A stretch of DNA of 64,000 nucleotides from Nakamurella multipartita DSM 44233 (GCF_000024365.1 NC_013235.1:1302001-1366000); one strand, 5' to 3'; shown: positions 42,106 through 50,972, counted from the first letter of the stretch. Notes: generated by a model not told the origin, from the letters alone. Numbers and translations: made by a program.

Positions 42106-43659
42106 GTGCAGGGTCGGTCGCGGGATCAGCGTGAGTTGTTGGATGCCGAGTCGGTAGTCGGTGGGCTGCTCAAGCCGGGCAGCGTGTTCGCGTTTCTGGC
42201 CGCGCACCGTCGGGAGGTGTTCCCGGACGGCATGTTCGCGGATCTGTTTCCGTCGGGTCGGGGCCGCCCGTCAGTGCCGGCCGACGTGATGGCGTCGGTG
42301 ATTGTGCTGCAGGCTCTGCACGGCCTGTCCGACGCGGACACGGTGGACTCGGTGACGTTCGATCTGCGGTGGAAGGCAGCGTGCGGGTTACCGGTGACCG
42401 CTGCGGCGTTCCATGCCACGACATTGACGTACTGGCGGCGTCGGCTGGCCGCTTCGCAGTCGCCGAACCGGATCTTCGACGCGGTCCGCCAGGTCGTGGA
42501 CCAGACCGGGGTGCTGGCTGGAAAGAGCAGGCGAGCGTTGGATTCCACGATCCTGGACGACGCGGTCGCCACCCAGGACACGGTCACCCAGTTGATCGCG
42601 GCGATCCGCCGGGTCCGCCGCGAGGTACCCGGCGCCGCCGAGGTCGTCGGCGAGCACTGCTCGGCTCACGACTATGACGACCCGGGCAAACCGGCGATCG
42701 CCTGGAACGATCAGCAGGCCCGCGAGGCCCTTGTCGATGCGCTGGTCACCGACGCGCATCGGGTGCTGGGACACCTGCCCGACCAGGAGCTCGGACCGAA
42801 GGCGGCGGACGCGGTCGCCCTCTTGGCGTTGGTCGCCGGGCAGGACGTGGAACCGGTCGAGGGCTCGGACGGCACCGACGGACGGTGGCGGATCGCGCAG
42901 CGGGTCGCCCCGGACCGGGTGATCTCCACCGTGGACCCGGAGGCGCGGCACGCCCACAAGACCGTCCACCGGCGGCAGGACGGGTTCAAGGCACACATCG
43001 CGGTCGAACCCGACACCGGTCTGGTCACCGCCTGCGCGGTGACCATGGCCAGCGGACGCGGCAACAGCGACGCCGAGGTTGGACCCACCTTGCTGGCACA
43101 GGAGACCGAAAAGCTGCACGTGCTGGCCGATTCGGCGTACGGATCGGGATCCGCGCGGGCCGAACTGGACCATGCCGGGCACATCGCGTTGATCAAGCCG
43201 TTCCCGCTGCGGTCGGCCGTGCCGGACGGGTTCACCCTGGACGACTTCACCGTCGACCCCGAGGCCAGGACGGCCACCTGCCCGAACGGGGTGACCCGGT
43301 CGATCACCGCGCAATGGTCCGTCACCTTCGGAGCGGCTTGCCGCGGCTGCCCGCTCCGGGCCCAATGCACGACCAGCGACGCCGGTCGATCGCTGAAGCT
43401 GACCGAGTACGAAAGCCTGCTCAGGGCGGCCCGTCGACAAGCGGAAACCGAAGAATTCCAACAGGTCTACCGACGGCACCGGCCGATGGTCGAACGATCG
43501 ATCTCCTGGCTGGTCCGCGGCAACCGCAAAGTCCGCTACCGCGGCGTCGCCAAGAACGACCACTGGTGGCACCACCGCGCCGCTGCGATCAACCTCAGGC
43601 GAATGCTCACCCTCGGGCTGACGCGGGTGAGCGGGACGTGGACCATTGCACCGGCCTGA
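42106..43659 (+). CDS. IS1182-family transposase
   Basis: A 517-residue transposase. The N-terminal DUF772 domain contains FPDGMFADLFPSGRGRPSVP and LQALHGLSDADTVDSVTFDL. The IS4/5-type DDE core has LDSTILDDAVATQDT (Asp), KTVHRRQDGFKAHIAVEPD, LADSAYGSGSARAEL (Asp) and RPMVERSISWLVRGNRKVRYRG (Glu). A Cys motif, CRGCPLRAQCT, sits before the last helix, as in IS1182. The GTG start at 42106 is chosen by homology of the N-terminus; a TTG at 42076 is also in frame. Confidence 0.9.
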   Translation: MQGRSRDQRELLDAESVVGGLLKPGSVFAFLAAHRREVFPDGMFADLFPSGRGRPSVPADVMASVIVLQALHGLSDADTVDSVTFDLRWKAACGLPVTAAAFHATTLTYWRRRLAASQSPNRIFDAVRQVVDQTGVLAGKSRRALDSTILDDAVATQDTVTQLIAAIRRVRREVPGAAEVVGEHCSAHDYDDPGKPAIAWNDQQAREALVDALVTDAHRVLGHLPDQELGPKAADAVALLALVAGQDVEPVEGSDGTDGRWRIAQRVAPDRVISTVDPEARHAHKTVHRRQDGFKAHIAVEPDTGLVTACAVTMASGRGNSDAEVGPTLLAQETEKLHVLADSAYGSGSARAELDHAGHIALIKPFPLRSAVPDGFTLDDFTVDPEARTATCPNGVTRSITAQWSVTFGAACRGCPLRAQCTTSDAGRSLKLTEYESLLRAARRQAETEEFQQVYRRHRPMVERSISWLVRGNRKVRYRGVAKNDHWWHHRAAAINLRRMLTLGLTRVSGTWTIAPA

Positions 43660-43768
43660 CCGGCCGGCACGCGACCTCACCGGGCCGTGAGCAACGGCCC
43701 GTCCCTCCGATCAGTCTGAGATGTCCTGGATCTGCTGCAGGCTCTGATCTCGCAAGGAGAATCGAGCC

Positions 43769-44095
43769 ATGCCAGCACCACGCCAGTACGACCAGGAGAC
43801 CCGTGACCGTGCAGTGCGGATGTACCGGGAACGCCGGTCCTCGCATCCGGCCGAGTCGGCGATCCAGGCCCGCCGGCAGGTCGGCGCTCTAATCGACGTG
43901 AAGTCCGAGACCCTCCGGGGCTGGATCGAGCGGTCCGAGATCGACGCCGGCGTGCGGCCGGGCACCACCAGCGACGAGCACACCGAGTTGGTCCGGCTGC
44001 GCCGGGAGGTGGCCGAACTACGCCGTGCAAACGAAATCCTGCGCACCGCTTCGGCGTTTTTCGCAGCGGCGGAGCTCGACCGCCGACTCAAGTGA
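43769..44095 (+). CDS. IS3-family OrfA, copy B
   Basis: A 108-residue protein identical in sequence to OrfA of copy A at 41470-41796, with the same HTH and leucine-zipper-like helix. The upstream context, including AAGGAG before the ATG, is also the same. Confidence 0.93.
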   Translation: MPAPRQYDQETRDRAVRMYRERRSSHPAESAIQARRQVGALIDVKSETLRGWIERSEIDAGVRPGTTSDEHTELVRLRREVAELRRANEILRTASAFFAAAELDRRLK

Positions 44096-45030
44096 TCTGC
44101 GCCTACATCGACGCGCACAAGCATCGTTTCGGGGTCGAGCCGATCTGCCGGGTGTTGTCCGAGCACGCCATGCCGATCGCCCCGAGCAGCTACTACGCGC
44201 ACCGCCGCCGGCCGGTCAGCCCTGCGCTGCGGGCCGAGGCGCACCTGGTCAACACCGTCATCGACCTGCACCGTGAGCACCACGGCCTGTACGGGGTGCG
44301 CAAGATGTGGCATCTGATGACCCAGGAAGGGCACTTGGTCGGCCGGGACCAGGTCGCCCGATTGATGACCATCGCCGGGCTGCGGGGTGTGCGCCGCGGC
44401 GACCACCGCACCACGACGACCCGCCGCCGCGCCGCCGACGACCGGCCCCGGCCGGTGGACCTGATCAACCGGGACTGGGCGGCGCCGACCCGGCCGGACC
44501 AGTGGTGGGTCGCGGACTTCACCTACGTCTGGACCCCGGCCGGGTTCTGCTACGTGTCCTTCGTGGTTGACGTGTACTCCCGCCGGATCCTGGGCTGGCG
44601 GGTCGCCTCGTCGATGACGACCGCACTGGTCGCCGCCGCCCTCGATCAGGCCCTGTTCACCCGGCGCCGCACCGATACCCGTTTCACCTCAACTGGTCTG
44701 GTTCATCACTCGGATGCCGGGTCGCAATACACGTCAATCGCCTACACCACCGCGCTGGTCGATGCCGGGATCGCGCCGTCGATCGGTTCGGTCGGGGATG
44801 CCCTGGACAACGCGCTCATGGAGTCGACCATCGGCCTGTACAAGACCGAGCTGATCGACCGGTACCGGCGCTCTTGGGCCGGCCCGCAGCAGGTCGAGAC
44901 CGCGACCGCCGGCTGGGTGCACTGGTTCAATACCCGCCGACTGCACTCCTCGATCGACTACCGGCCACCCGTCACCTACGAGCAGCTGTACCGTCAGCAG
45001 ACCAGCGCCCCGGCCGGGGAGGCTGCGTAA
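44092..45030 (+). CDS. IS3-family transposase OrfB, copy B
   Basis: A 312-residue DDE transposase, identical to the copy A protein at 40535-41473. Identity of the two copies implies recent duplication or gene conversion. The GTG start at 44092 overlaps the orfA stop. Confidence 0.95.
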   Translation: MICAYIDAHKHRFGVEPICRVLSEHAMPIAPSSYYAHRRRPVSPALRAEAHLVNTVIDLHREHHGLYGVRKMWHLMTQEGHLVGRDQVARLMTIAGLRGVRRGDHRTTTTRRRAADDRPRPVDLINRDWAAPTRPDQWWVADFTYVWTPAGFCYVSFVVDVYSRRILGWRVASSMTTALVAAALDQALFTRRRTDTRFTSTGLVHHSDAGSQYTSIAYTTALVDAGIAPSIGSVGDALDNALMESTIGLYKTELIDRYRRSWAGPQQVETATAGWVHWFNTRRLHSSIDYRPPVTYEQLYRQQTSAPAGEAA

Positions 45031-45294
45031 CCCCGAGCCTCCAGCGAATCCAGGGCGATTCAGTCAGGAGAATCATCCAGGGCCGGGCGACGACTCAGGA
45101 CCACGCCTGACAGCCCGATCACGCGCGAACGCTCCCACTGTCCCAAAGCGAACTCCCGAACCCACAAGTGACCGTTATTCAGGAGCGTCCTAGCTCCCGT
45201 CCGACACGACGAGCGACAGGGTGGGGACTTTTACCTGGCCACCAACGGGGACCTCACCTGGCCACCAGTGGGGACTTTTCCATGGCCCCGGACA

Positions 45295-45591
45295 GTCACG
45301 CGGTTGAGCGACCCTGGGACGCGCGCCCGCACCACCAGGCAAGTGGGGCGGGCATCCGCCCTTCCGGCTCGTCGCCGCTCGTCGCTGCGAGACGGATGCG
45401 GTCGTGGGGCCGGCGAATGACGGAGGGCGCTCGTCGCGGCCGATTAGAGCCCAGTGTGATGTTCGGGTTGCCCGGGTCGGTCGCCTAAGCCAAGATTCAC
45501 GACGCGGGCTGCGGTCGGTGAGTGCCTTGGGGGCTATCAGCGACATCGGCCGCACACCGGGGTTGGCGTGCGGACAGGTCCCAGTGGGGGG
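45295..45591 (+). promoter_or_regulatory. Region upstream of the cas operon
   Basis: About 300 bases between the IS21 end and cas10 with no convincing gene. Before the IS21 arrived, this stretch and the 50 bases at 34190-34239 formed a gap of about 345 bases between array 1 and cas10. The cas promoter is expected here. I see no clear consensus boxes. Confidence 0.45.
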
Positions 45592-47157
45592 ATGAATGGT
45601 CGTCATGTGCGTGTCGAGTGCTGGGCTGGTGAGAGCCTCGTGACGCAGACCTACGTGGTGGTTGCGGCTGTCCGGATCCAGACGTGGCTCGCCCGCACGC
45701 CTCGGCTCTCGCTCATCCGGGGCGCGTCGCGGGCTCTCCGCGAGGTCACCCTGGCGTCGACGATTTCGGATCTGCTGAAAGCCGAGGGGCTGGCAGGCTT
45801 CGCCGAGGTGGACTCCGATGCCGGCGACGTCGACGGGCTGATCGTCGTCCGCACCGACGAGTCCGTCGCTGATCGGGTTCGTGCCGTGATCGGTGGGCAT
45901 GTGCAGTGGGAGCTTCCCGGTCTGGAATGGTCCAGCTGGCAGGGACCGGCGGCGACCGTCCTCGACGCGCTGAACCTGGCGCGCGACGGTGAGCTATTGA
46001 TTCCCGAGCTGATCGGGGTGCCGTTTGCGCAGCAGTGCCAGCAATGCCGGGCCGAGGTCGCCACCGAACAGATCGTCATTGAGAAGGTTGAGGGCAGCAC
46101 CTGGTGCGGGGCCGATTGCCGTCGACGCTTCCGAACGGGCCATGCCGGCCACAGCGGCGCGCATCGAGAGTCGATGCGGATTCCCGGCGCGAGCTTCGGA
46201 CCCGGGTTCGCCGAGCTGGCGACTGTGGTCGGACTTCCGGAGGCGAGAGCCACGAGCTATCTTGGCAAGCAAAACCACCTTGCCGTCATCGCTGCCGACG
46301 GCAACGCGATTGGTGACTTGTTCAATCACATCAGTGACCTGATCACGGCCAACGGGGCGGCCCTCGACGTGCGCACGCGCGCGGTGTCGATGATGGACGG
46401 CGCCACCAAGGACGCGCTGCGAGCGGCCGCCGACGCGATCACCGATCCGGCCGGCAAGGCGGCCGTCGAACCGCATTTCGTCGGTGGTGACGATGTATTG
46501 GTCAGCGTGCCGGCACCGCTGGCCTGGTCCTTCGTGATCGCCCTGACATCCGCCTTCGAGGCAGCCTTTAAATCCGCATTCGAGTCGGCGTTCGGGCAAG
46601 ACATTCGGCAGTGGTCCGACCTTCGTCAACTGGTGCAGGGCACCAGTCTGGGCGTCGGGATCTGCTTCGCGCACCTGAGCCACCCCTTTTCCTCCGGCCA
46701 GGCGTGGGCTCACCGCGCGATGAAGGCGGCCAAGAAGCAGGTCGAAGGCACGTGCGCCGCGGTGTCCTGGGTCGATCTCACCGCCGAGAACACGCTGCCG
46801 CCCAAGCGCCATCGGACTGCCAGCGATCTGAACAGCCTGCGCGACGGCGTCCGCGTGACGCCGGCGGACGTCCTGCTGGAACTGCCCACCTCGGCCCGAG
46901 CCGCGCTGGCCACCATCGTCGAGAACGGCCTGGCCGCAGACGCAAAGTCCGGCGACGGTAGGAGGCGGGCCGTGGTCAAGCTGGCCGACTACGCGCATCG
47001 CAACAATCAGCCGCAGCTCGGCCGGTGGCTGGCCGAGACCGGCGACCACGAGCTGGTGCTCCGGGAGCTGAGCAACGGGCTCAGCCTGGCGCGGTGGTGG
47101 CCCGGAGCGTCTCGCCCGGACCACGCCTTGGCCCCGGTCGACGGGACGCCCGAATGA
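45592..47157 (+). CDS. cas10: Type III CRISPR Cas10 with GGDD cyclase motif, no HD domain
   Basis: A protein of about 521 residues, the large subunit of a type III effector complex. The N-terminal part, TYVVVAAVRIQTWLARTPRL followed by LIRGASRALREVT, resembles the first palm domain of Cmr2-like Cas10. A zinc-finger-like pair CQQC and CGADC lies near residues 150-180. The second palm domain has LAVIAADGNAIGDLF and the catalytic motif FVGGDDVLVSV, so cyclic oligoadenylate synthesis is expected. No N-terminal HD nuclease motif is visible, so DNA cleavage is unlikely. The start is uncertain: ATG 45592 follows a G-rich stretch, while GTG 45568 and GTG 45640 are also in frame. The stop overlaps the next gene by ATGA. 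Confidence 0.88.
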   Translation: MNGRHVRVECWAGESLVTQTYVVVAAVRIQTWLARTPRLSLIRGASRALREVTLASTISDLLKAEGLAGFAEVDSDAGDVDGLIVVRTDESVADRVRAVIGGHVQWELPGLEWSSWQGPAATVLDALNLARDGELLIPELIGVPFAQQCQQCRAEVATEQIVIEKVEGSTWCGADCRRRFRTGHAGHSGAHRESMRIPGASFGPGFAELATVVGLPEARATSYLGKQNHLAVIAADGNAIGDLFNHISDLITANGAALDVRTRAVSMMDGATKDALRAAADAITDPAGKAAVEPHFVGGDDVLVSVPAPLAWSFVIALTSAFEAAFKSAFESAFGQDIRQWSDLRQLVQGTSLGVGICFAHLSHPFSSGQAWAHRAMKAAKKQVEGTCAAVSWVDLTAENTLPPKRHRTASDLNSLRDGVRVTPADVLLELPTSARAALATIVENGLAADAKSGDGRRRAVVKLADYAHRNNQPQLGRWLAETGDHELVLRELSNGLSLARWWPGASRPDHALAPVDGTPE

Positions 47158-47705
47158 CCGAGATCGTCTTCGACATCGACTTCCATGGACCATTCCGGGT
47201 GGCCCGGGGCGAGGCCAGTGCTGGCGCCGACGCCATCGTCGACCGGGACAACCCGTTGCCCGGCAGCAGTCTCAAGGGCCTCATGCGGGCGGCGGCAGCC
47301 CAGCTGCTGGGAGTGAAGCCGCCCTGGCTGTCATTGGTCTTTGGACCCAGCACCGAAGAGAATCGCGAGCTGGAAGTTCGGCAGGCCGGGTCCTGGAGTT
47401 GGTCGTCCGCGCACTTCGAGTCGGTACCGGCGGTGGGTCGATCGGCGCGAGTCAAGATGACCGACCGGGGTGCCGTCGACGACCACCATCTCCAGATCGG
47501 TGAACAGCATTGGGCCACCCGGGCGTGGTTCTCGGTGTCGTACCTGGGACCGTCCGATGAGGACCTGGCCGATCATCGCCTGATCCTGCGGGCGGCCGCC
47601 CGTGCCGTCACCGCCCTGGGCGGGCAACGGCGACGCGGGCAGGGCTGTGGGTCACCATCCGCGATCGGGACAGGACCTGGACCGACGGCGATTCGCAGCG
47701 GTTGA
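47154..47705 (+). CDS. Cas7-family RAMP (Csm3-like), frame broken by a one-base shift
   Basis: 183 codons of a Cas7-type crRNA backbone subunit. IDFHGPFRVARGEAS is the first strand and GSSLKGLMRAAAAQLLG is the typical RAMP helix. RSARVKMTDRGAVDDHHLQI carries the Asp expected for target RNA cleavage. The glycine-rich loop near the end is GGQRRRGQGC and then the frame runs into unrelated SPSAIGT. If a -1 shift is made at the GGGCAGGG sequence (47637-47644), the loop becomes GGQRRRGAGLWVTI and continues into the next frame. The overlap with the next gene is TTGA at 47702-47705. This is probably a Cas7 module once fused to the downstream Cas5/Csx10 module. Confidence 0.82.
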   Translation: MTEIVFDIDFHGPFRVARGEASAGADAIVDRDNPLPGSSLKGLMRAAAAQLLGVKPPWLSLVFGPSTEENRELEVRQAGSWSWSSAHFESVPAVGRSARVKMTDRGAVDDHHLQIGEQHWATRAWFSVSYLGPSDEDLADHRLILRAAARAVTALGGQRRRGQGCGSPSAIGTGPGPTAIRSG

Positions 47706-49159
47706 TCACGTTGGCGCCGCCCGGGCACGGTGGGACCGAAACCGCCAGCGCGGCAACGACCCTACCGCTGGCCGCGGGCGGTCCGTTGACCCGCCTGATC
47801 TACCGGCTGCGGACGACCGCGATGATCAGCGCGGGCGTCGGCGCCGAGGTCGGCAATACCCAGCATGGCCATCTGGTCATCCCGGGGTCCACCATCCGCG
47901 GGGCGTTGGCCGCGGCCTGGATGCAGGATCATGGACTTCGGGTGGCCGACCGGCAGATGGCCGAGGTGTTCGAGCGCGACATCAGCGTCGGCCCGGCCAT
48001 TCCGGTGGGCAGTCGGCTGGAGCCGGTCTCGGCGCAGCGCCCCAAGTACGGCAAGGGGCCATCCCGCGACCGGGCCGTCGAGGTGGCCCGCGGCGAAGTA
48101 CCGGACGACTGGTCGAAGGTCGAGGAAGGCAGAGGCTGGTCGGTGCCGGATACCTACCGAACCAGCGCCACTCGCACGGCGCTCAACGCGAACGGCACGG
48201 CCGCCGAGTCGAAGCTCTACACGGCCGAGGGACTACGGACCGGCACGGTGCTGGTCGGGGAGTTGGTCGTGCCGGCCACGTCCGACGACCTTCGGCAGTG
48301 GCTGTCCAGTCTGCGAACCCTGCGGGTGGGCGGCCGGCGCAGCGTCGGGGGAACAGCGGAGTTCGAGCTCGTGCCGGACATCCCGCCGGCCGAGCCGGGC
48401 GCCCCGGTTTCCGGCGGCCGAGTGGCGCTGCGGCTGAACAGCCCGGCCATCCTGGTCGACGACATCGGTTCGCCGACCGTCGATCTCGGTGCCGCCCTGC
48501 GCCGCGACCTGGATGAGCCCGAGCTGCAGGTGATCCAGACCTGGATTCGTACCACGCGGATCGAGGGGTGGCATGCCGCTTCGGGTCTGCCCAAACCGGC
48601 GGAGCTGGCCGTCGCTGCCGGCAGTGTGGTGGTGGTGAGCGGGCTGACTGCGGCAGGCGCAGCCCGGCTGATTGGCGGGGTGGGGCTACGGCGGCAGGAA
48701 GGCTTCGGCCGGATCGAGATCGTCGGCCCCGACGAACCGCCGTTCGGGGCTGCGGTCCGGGACCCCGCGCCGGTGGTCGAATCACCACCTGTGGTCGAGC
48801 CACCACCGGCCGGCGACCCGGCGGACGACGGGAGTGACAATCCTCCCGCCGTCGTCGAGGCCCGTCCCAGCATCGAAACCCGGGTGGACGCCCTGGTTCG
48901 CTCCATCTCGGCATCTGGGTTGGCTGGATTCGCATCTGGTCTGGAAGAAATGGCCTCGCGAATCGCCGACCAACGCGCAGCCGGGACGACCAAGGGCGAC
49001 AAGATCGCGCTGGGGATGGCGGAAATGGCAAGAAGCCTGCCGTGGCTCCGGGGGCAACCGTCCGAACTCCAACAGCAGACGGTGGAACTGCTCCGGTCAC
49101 CGCAGGTGGCGGAGGTACGGGACCGCGCCCGAGCCATCCGACGGGAACGATGGGCATGA
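47702..49159 (+). CDS. csx10: Csx10 (Cas5-like RAMP) fused to a Cas11-like helical domain
   Basis: A 485-residue protein if started at TTG 47702; the same frame is open further upstream and encodes the missing end of the Cas7 module. The Csx10-type RAMP spans about residues 30-345: LVIPGSTIRGALAAAWM, RTSATRTALNANGTAAESKL and LYTAEGLRTGTVLVGEL, then the glycine loop GGVGLRRQEGFGRIEIVG. A Pro/Val-rich linker follows (about 350-395). The last 90 residues are helical (VDALVRSISASGLAGF, LEEMASRIADQ, KIALGMAEMARSLPWL), consistent with a fused Cas11 small subunit. This Cas7-Cas5-Cas11 order resembles the fused subunit of the cyanobacterial III-Dv complex. The fusion reading is inference. Confidence 0.8.
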   Translation: MITLAPPGHGGTETASAATTLPLAAGGPLTRLIYRLRTTAMISAGVGAEVGNTQHGHLVIPGSTIRGALAAAWMQDHGLRVADRQMAEVFERDISVGPAIPVGSRLEPVSAQRPKYGKGPSRDRAVEVARGEVPDDWSKVEEGRGWSVPDTYRTSATRTALNANGTAAESKLYTAEGLRTGTVLVGELVVPATSDDLRQWLSSLRTLRVGGRRSVGGTAEFELVPDIPPAEPGAPVSGGRVALRLNSPAILVDDIGSPTVDLGAALRRDLDEPELQVIQTWIRTTRIEGWHAASGLPKPAELAVAAGSVVVVSGLTAAGAARLIGGVGLRRQEGFGRIEIVGPDEPPFGAAVRDPAPVVESPPVVEPPPAGDPADDGSDNPPAVVEARPSIETRVDALVRSISASGLAGFASGLEEMASRIADQRAAGTTKGDKIALGMAEMARSLPWLRGQPSELQQQTVELLRSPQVAEVRDRARAIRRERWA

Positions 49160-50517
49160 GCACGATCACGCTGATCCGGGTGGACGGGACCGTGGACGGC
49201 CCCTGGGCCATCGGATCGGGAGAGGCCGGGCAGGAGATCAATCAGGCCATGCTCGTGGACGAGCGGACCCAGGCGCCTGTTCTGCCGTCCACCACCCTGG
49301 CCGGTGCGCTGCGTGCCCACCTGGGAGAGCCGTCGGCCAGCGATTGGCTCGGACCGGACTCAGACGCCAGTGACGAGCAGGGGAAACCGCTGTCCGCCAC
49401 GAGCCCGTCGCGGTTGTGGGCGCTGGGCGCGATCACCACCGCCGGTCGGGACGACGCCCGATTGGAGCGACGGACCGCGATCGACCCGCAGCGAGGAGCG
49501 GCCGGCGGCCAGACCCTGCGAACCGAGCACGTCGTCGACGTTGCCGACCCCGACCGGTCCTCGTTCCGCTGGGTGCTGCAGCACGACGGTGCCATCGACC
49601 TTGCGCTGCTGGACCGCTTGGCTGACTGGTCCTGCGCGATCGGTGCGCGGCAGACTCTCGGCCTGGGCCGGATGCGGGTGTCCCGGGTCGAGGCAATCAC
49701 CCTGAACCTGTCGGAGGCCCGCCAGCTGACCTGGTGGTTGACCCAACGCGCCGAGTGGCTCCGCGAGCCGGCCGGACAACAGAACGTGGAGTCTCCCGAG
49801 GACGGCCCGCACGAGGTGCGGTGCGGAACGGCCACGGAGAGCGGGTATCCAGTGTTCAGCTATCTATGGCGCATCGTCGATCCGCTGCACGTCGGCACAC
49901 CGTCGAAGGGTGGCGATGACGTCGCAACCGCGCCGGATGGTGGTCGAATCGCTCAACTTGCCCCGCTGCGCCGTTCGCGGACAGTGCCGGGCGCGGCTGA
50001 GGTCCCGGGCAGCGCGTGGAAGGGCGTCTTCCGTCACCGATGCGAATTCATCTTGCGCGCCTGCGGAGCCGGCGAGGACCAGATCGCCGCCGTTGTCGGA
50101 GTTCTGTTCGGCGCCAGCGGCGAGGACGGCCCGGGCCGGCGGCGAGGCCTGCTCGTGTTCGACCGGTCCACCGTGGTGGCGCCGCCGGATGCGGTGACGT
50201 CACGGTCCCATGTTGCGATCGACCGGATCAGCGGGGGTGCGGCGGACGGCCTGCTCTACCGGATCGAATCGGTGGACCGGGGTGAACTGACCTTGACGGT
50301 GCGGTCGTTCGCGCAGCTGCCCGCGCCGGTGGGGAACCTGCTCGACCACGTGGTGCGGGATCTGCACGACGGGGTGGTGGGCATCGGCGGGTCGACGACC
50401 CGTGGCTACGGCACCATCGCAGTGACCGGCGATCCGCCGACGCCCGGACCGGTCGATCTCCAGGGATTGGGTACCTTCGCGTCGACCGTGCTCAACTCGG
50501 CGAAGGCCCCAGCATGA
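49156..50517 (+). CDS. Double Cas7 (Cas7-2x) type III-D backbone subunit
   Basis: A 453-residue protein with two RAMP/Cas7 units. The first has GPWAIGSGEAGQEINQAM, LPSTTLAGALRAHLG and RRTAIDPQRGAAGGQTLRTE. Its glycine loop is IGARQTLGLGRMRV. The second has RIVDPLHVGTPSKGGDDV, VPGSAWKGVFRHRCEFILR and HVAIDRISGGAADGLLYRIE. Its loop is GIGGSTTRGYGTIAV. Asp residues next to the loops (AIDPQ, GGDD, AIDRI) could act in target RNA cleavage. The start ATG at 49156 overlaps the previous stop (ATGA); ATG 49150 is also possible. The stop overlaps the next gene by ATGA. Confidence 0.85.
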   Translation: MSTITLIRVDGTVDGPWAIGSGEAGQEINQAMLVDERTQAPVLPSTTLAGALRAHLGEPSASDWLGPDSDASDEQGKPLSATSPSRLWALGAITTAGRDDARLERRTAIDPQRGAAGGQTLRTEHVVDVADPDRSSFRWVLQHDGAIDLALLDRLADWSCAIGARQTLGLGRMRVSRVEAITLNLSEARQLTWWLTQRAEWLREPAGQQNVESPEDGPHEVRCGTATESGYPVFSYLWRIVDPLHVGTPSKGGDDVATAPDGGRIAQLAPLRRSRTVPGAAEVPGSAWKGVFRHRCEFILRACGAGEDQIAAVVGVLFGASGEDGPGRRRGLLVFDRSTVVAPPDAVTSRSHVAIDRISGGAADGLLYRIESVDRGELTLTVRSFAQLPAPVGNLLDHVVRDLHDGVVGIGGSTTRGYGTIAVTGDPPTPGPVDLQGLGTFASTVLNSAKAPA

Positions 50518-50963
50518 TCACCAGCGCGACGCTGACCGCCTGGCTGCCGGGTGGCCCGGGGGAGTGGGCGGCCACCGTGCAACGGGCCAGCGACCTGGGG
50601 GAGATGTCCTGGCTGTGGGCCGATCTGGGCGGGTTGCAACACGCCGGGTCCTTGCCCGAGGCGGCCCCGATCACCGGTTGCATCTGGGGCTGGGCGGACC
50701 AGCGCTGGGTGCGGCTGCGGGTCGACTACCCGATCGGCGGTGCCGCGCGGGTGTACGGGGCGATGCTGACGGCGGACCCGAACGCCGGCGCCGCTGGTGA
50801 GGGTGCCGGGACCAGGGTTCAGGTCCGTGACACCCGAACGGACGCGTTTCGGTCGTCGCACTCACGCGGACCCGGGTTGTCCGCATTGAAAGGCCATCAG
50901 GTCCGGTGCCTGTCGGTGCCAGCGCGGTCGTTGACCTTCGTGGAACTCGTGCCGCAGAGATGA
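50514..50963 (+). CDS. Small type III-D protein, possibly Csx19
   Basis: A 149-residue protein with no membrane segment. The segment ITGCIWGWADQRWVRLRVDYP resembles the strand-rich 'W/GR' part of Csx19-like proteins. The location between the double Cas7 gene and the accessory effector fits Csx19, which is specific to type III-D. The Trp-rich first half (MSWLWADLGGLQ) is notable. The family call rests mainly on size and context; another small unclassified subunit is possible. It overlaps the preceding gene by 4 bases. Confidence 0.5.
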   Translation: MITSATLTAWLPGGPGEWAATVQRASDLGEMSWLWADLGGLQHAGSLPEAAPITGCIWGWADQRWVRLRVDYPIGGAARVYGAMLTADPNAGAAGEGAGTRVQVRDTRTDAFRSSHSRGPGLSALKGHQVRCLSVPARSLTFVELVPQR

Positions 50964-50972
50964 TCACCGATC

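Larger units (their letters stand above)
43717..45062 (+). mobile_element. IS3-family element, copy B (1346 bp)
   Basis: It has the same ends and gene content as copy A but the opposite orientation. The target duplication is GTC (43714-43716, 45063-45065). It lies in the 3' non-coding part of the IS1182-type element. Confidence 0.95.
42039..45193 (+). mobile_element. IS1182-type element, itself holding IS3 copy B
   Basis: The inverted ends are AGGACGCTCCTGAAT at 42041-42055 and ATTCAGGAGCGTCCT at 45177-45191, both set in a CTAG context. It is inserted between istA and the upstream end of the IS21. The transposase gene is intact. IS3 copy B lies between the transposase and the right end. Confidence 0.85.
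34240..45294 (-). mobile_element. IS21-family element carrying four further insertions
   Basis: The outer ends are TGTC..., with internal repeats: GGTCCCCGCTGGTGGCC near 34257-34273, and its inverted relatives GGCCACCAACGGGGACC and GGCCACCAGTGGGGAC near 45238-45275. The 5-bp direct repeat GTCAC flanks the element at 34235-34239 and 45295-45299. It contains istA and istB on the minus strand. A Tn554-like element has entered istB, IS3 copy A has entered istA, and an IS1182-type element holding IS3 copy B lies upstream of istA. The original IS21 would be about 2.5 kb. It lies between array 1 and the cas operon. Confidence 0.85.
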
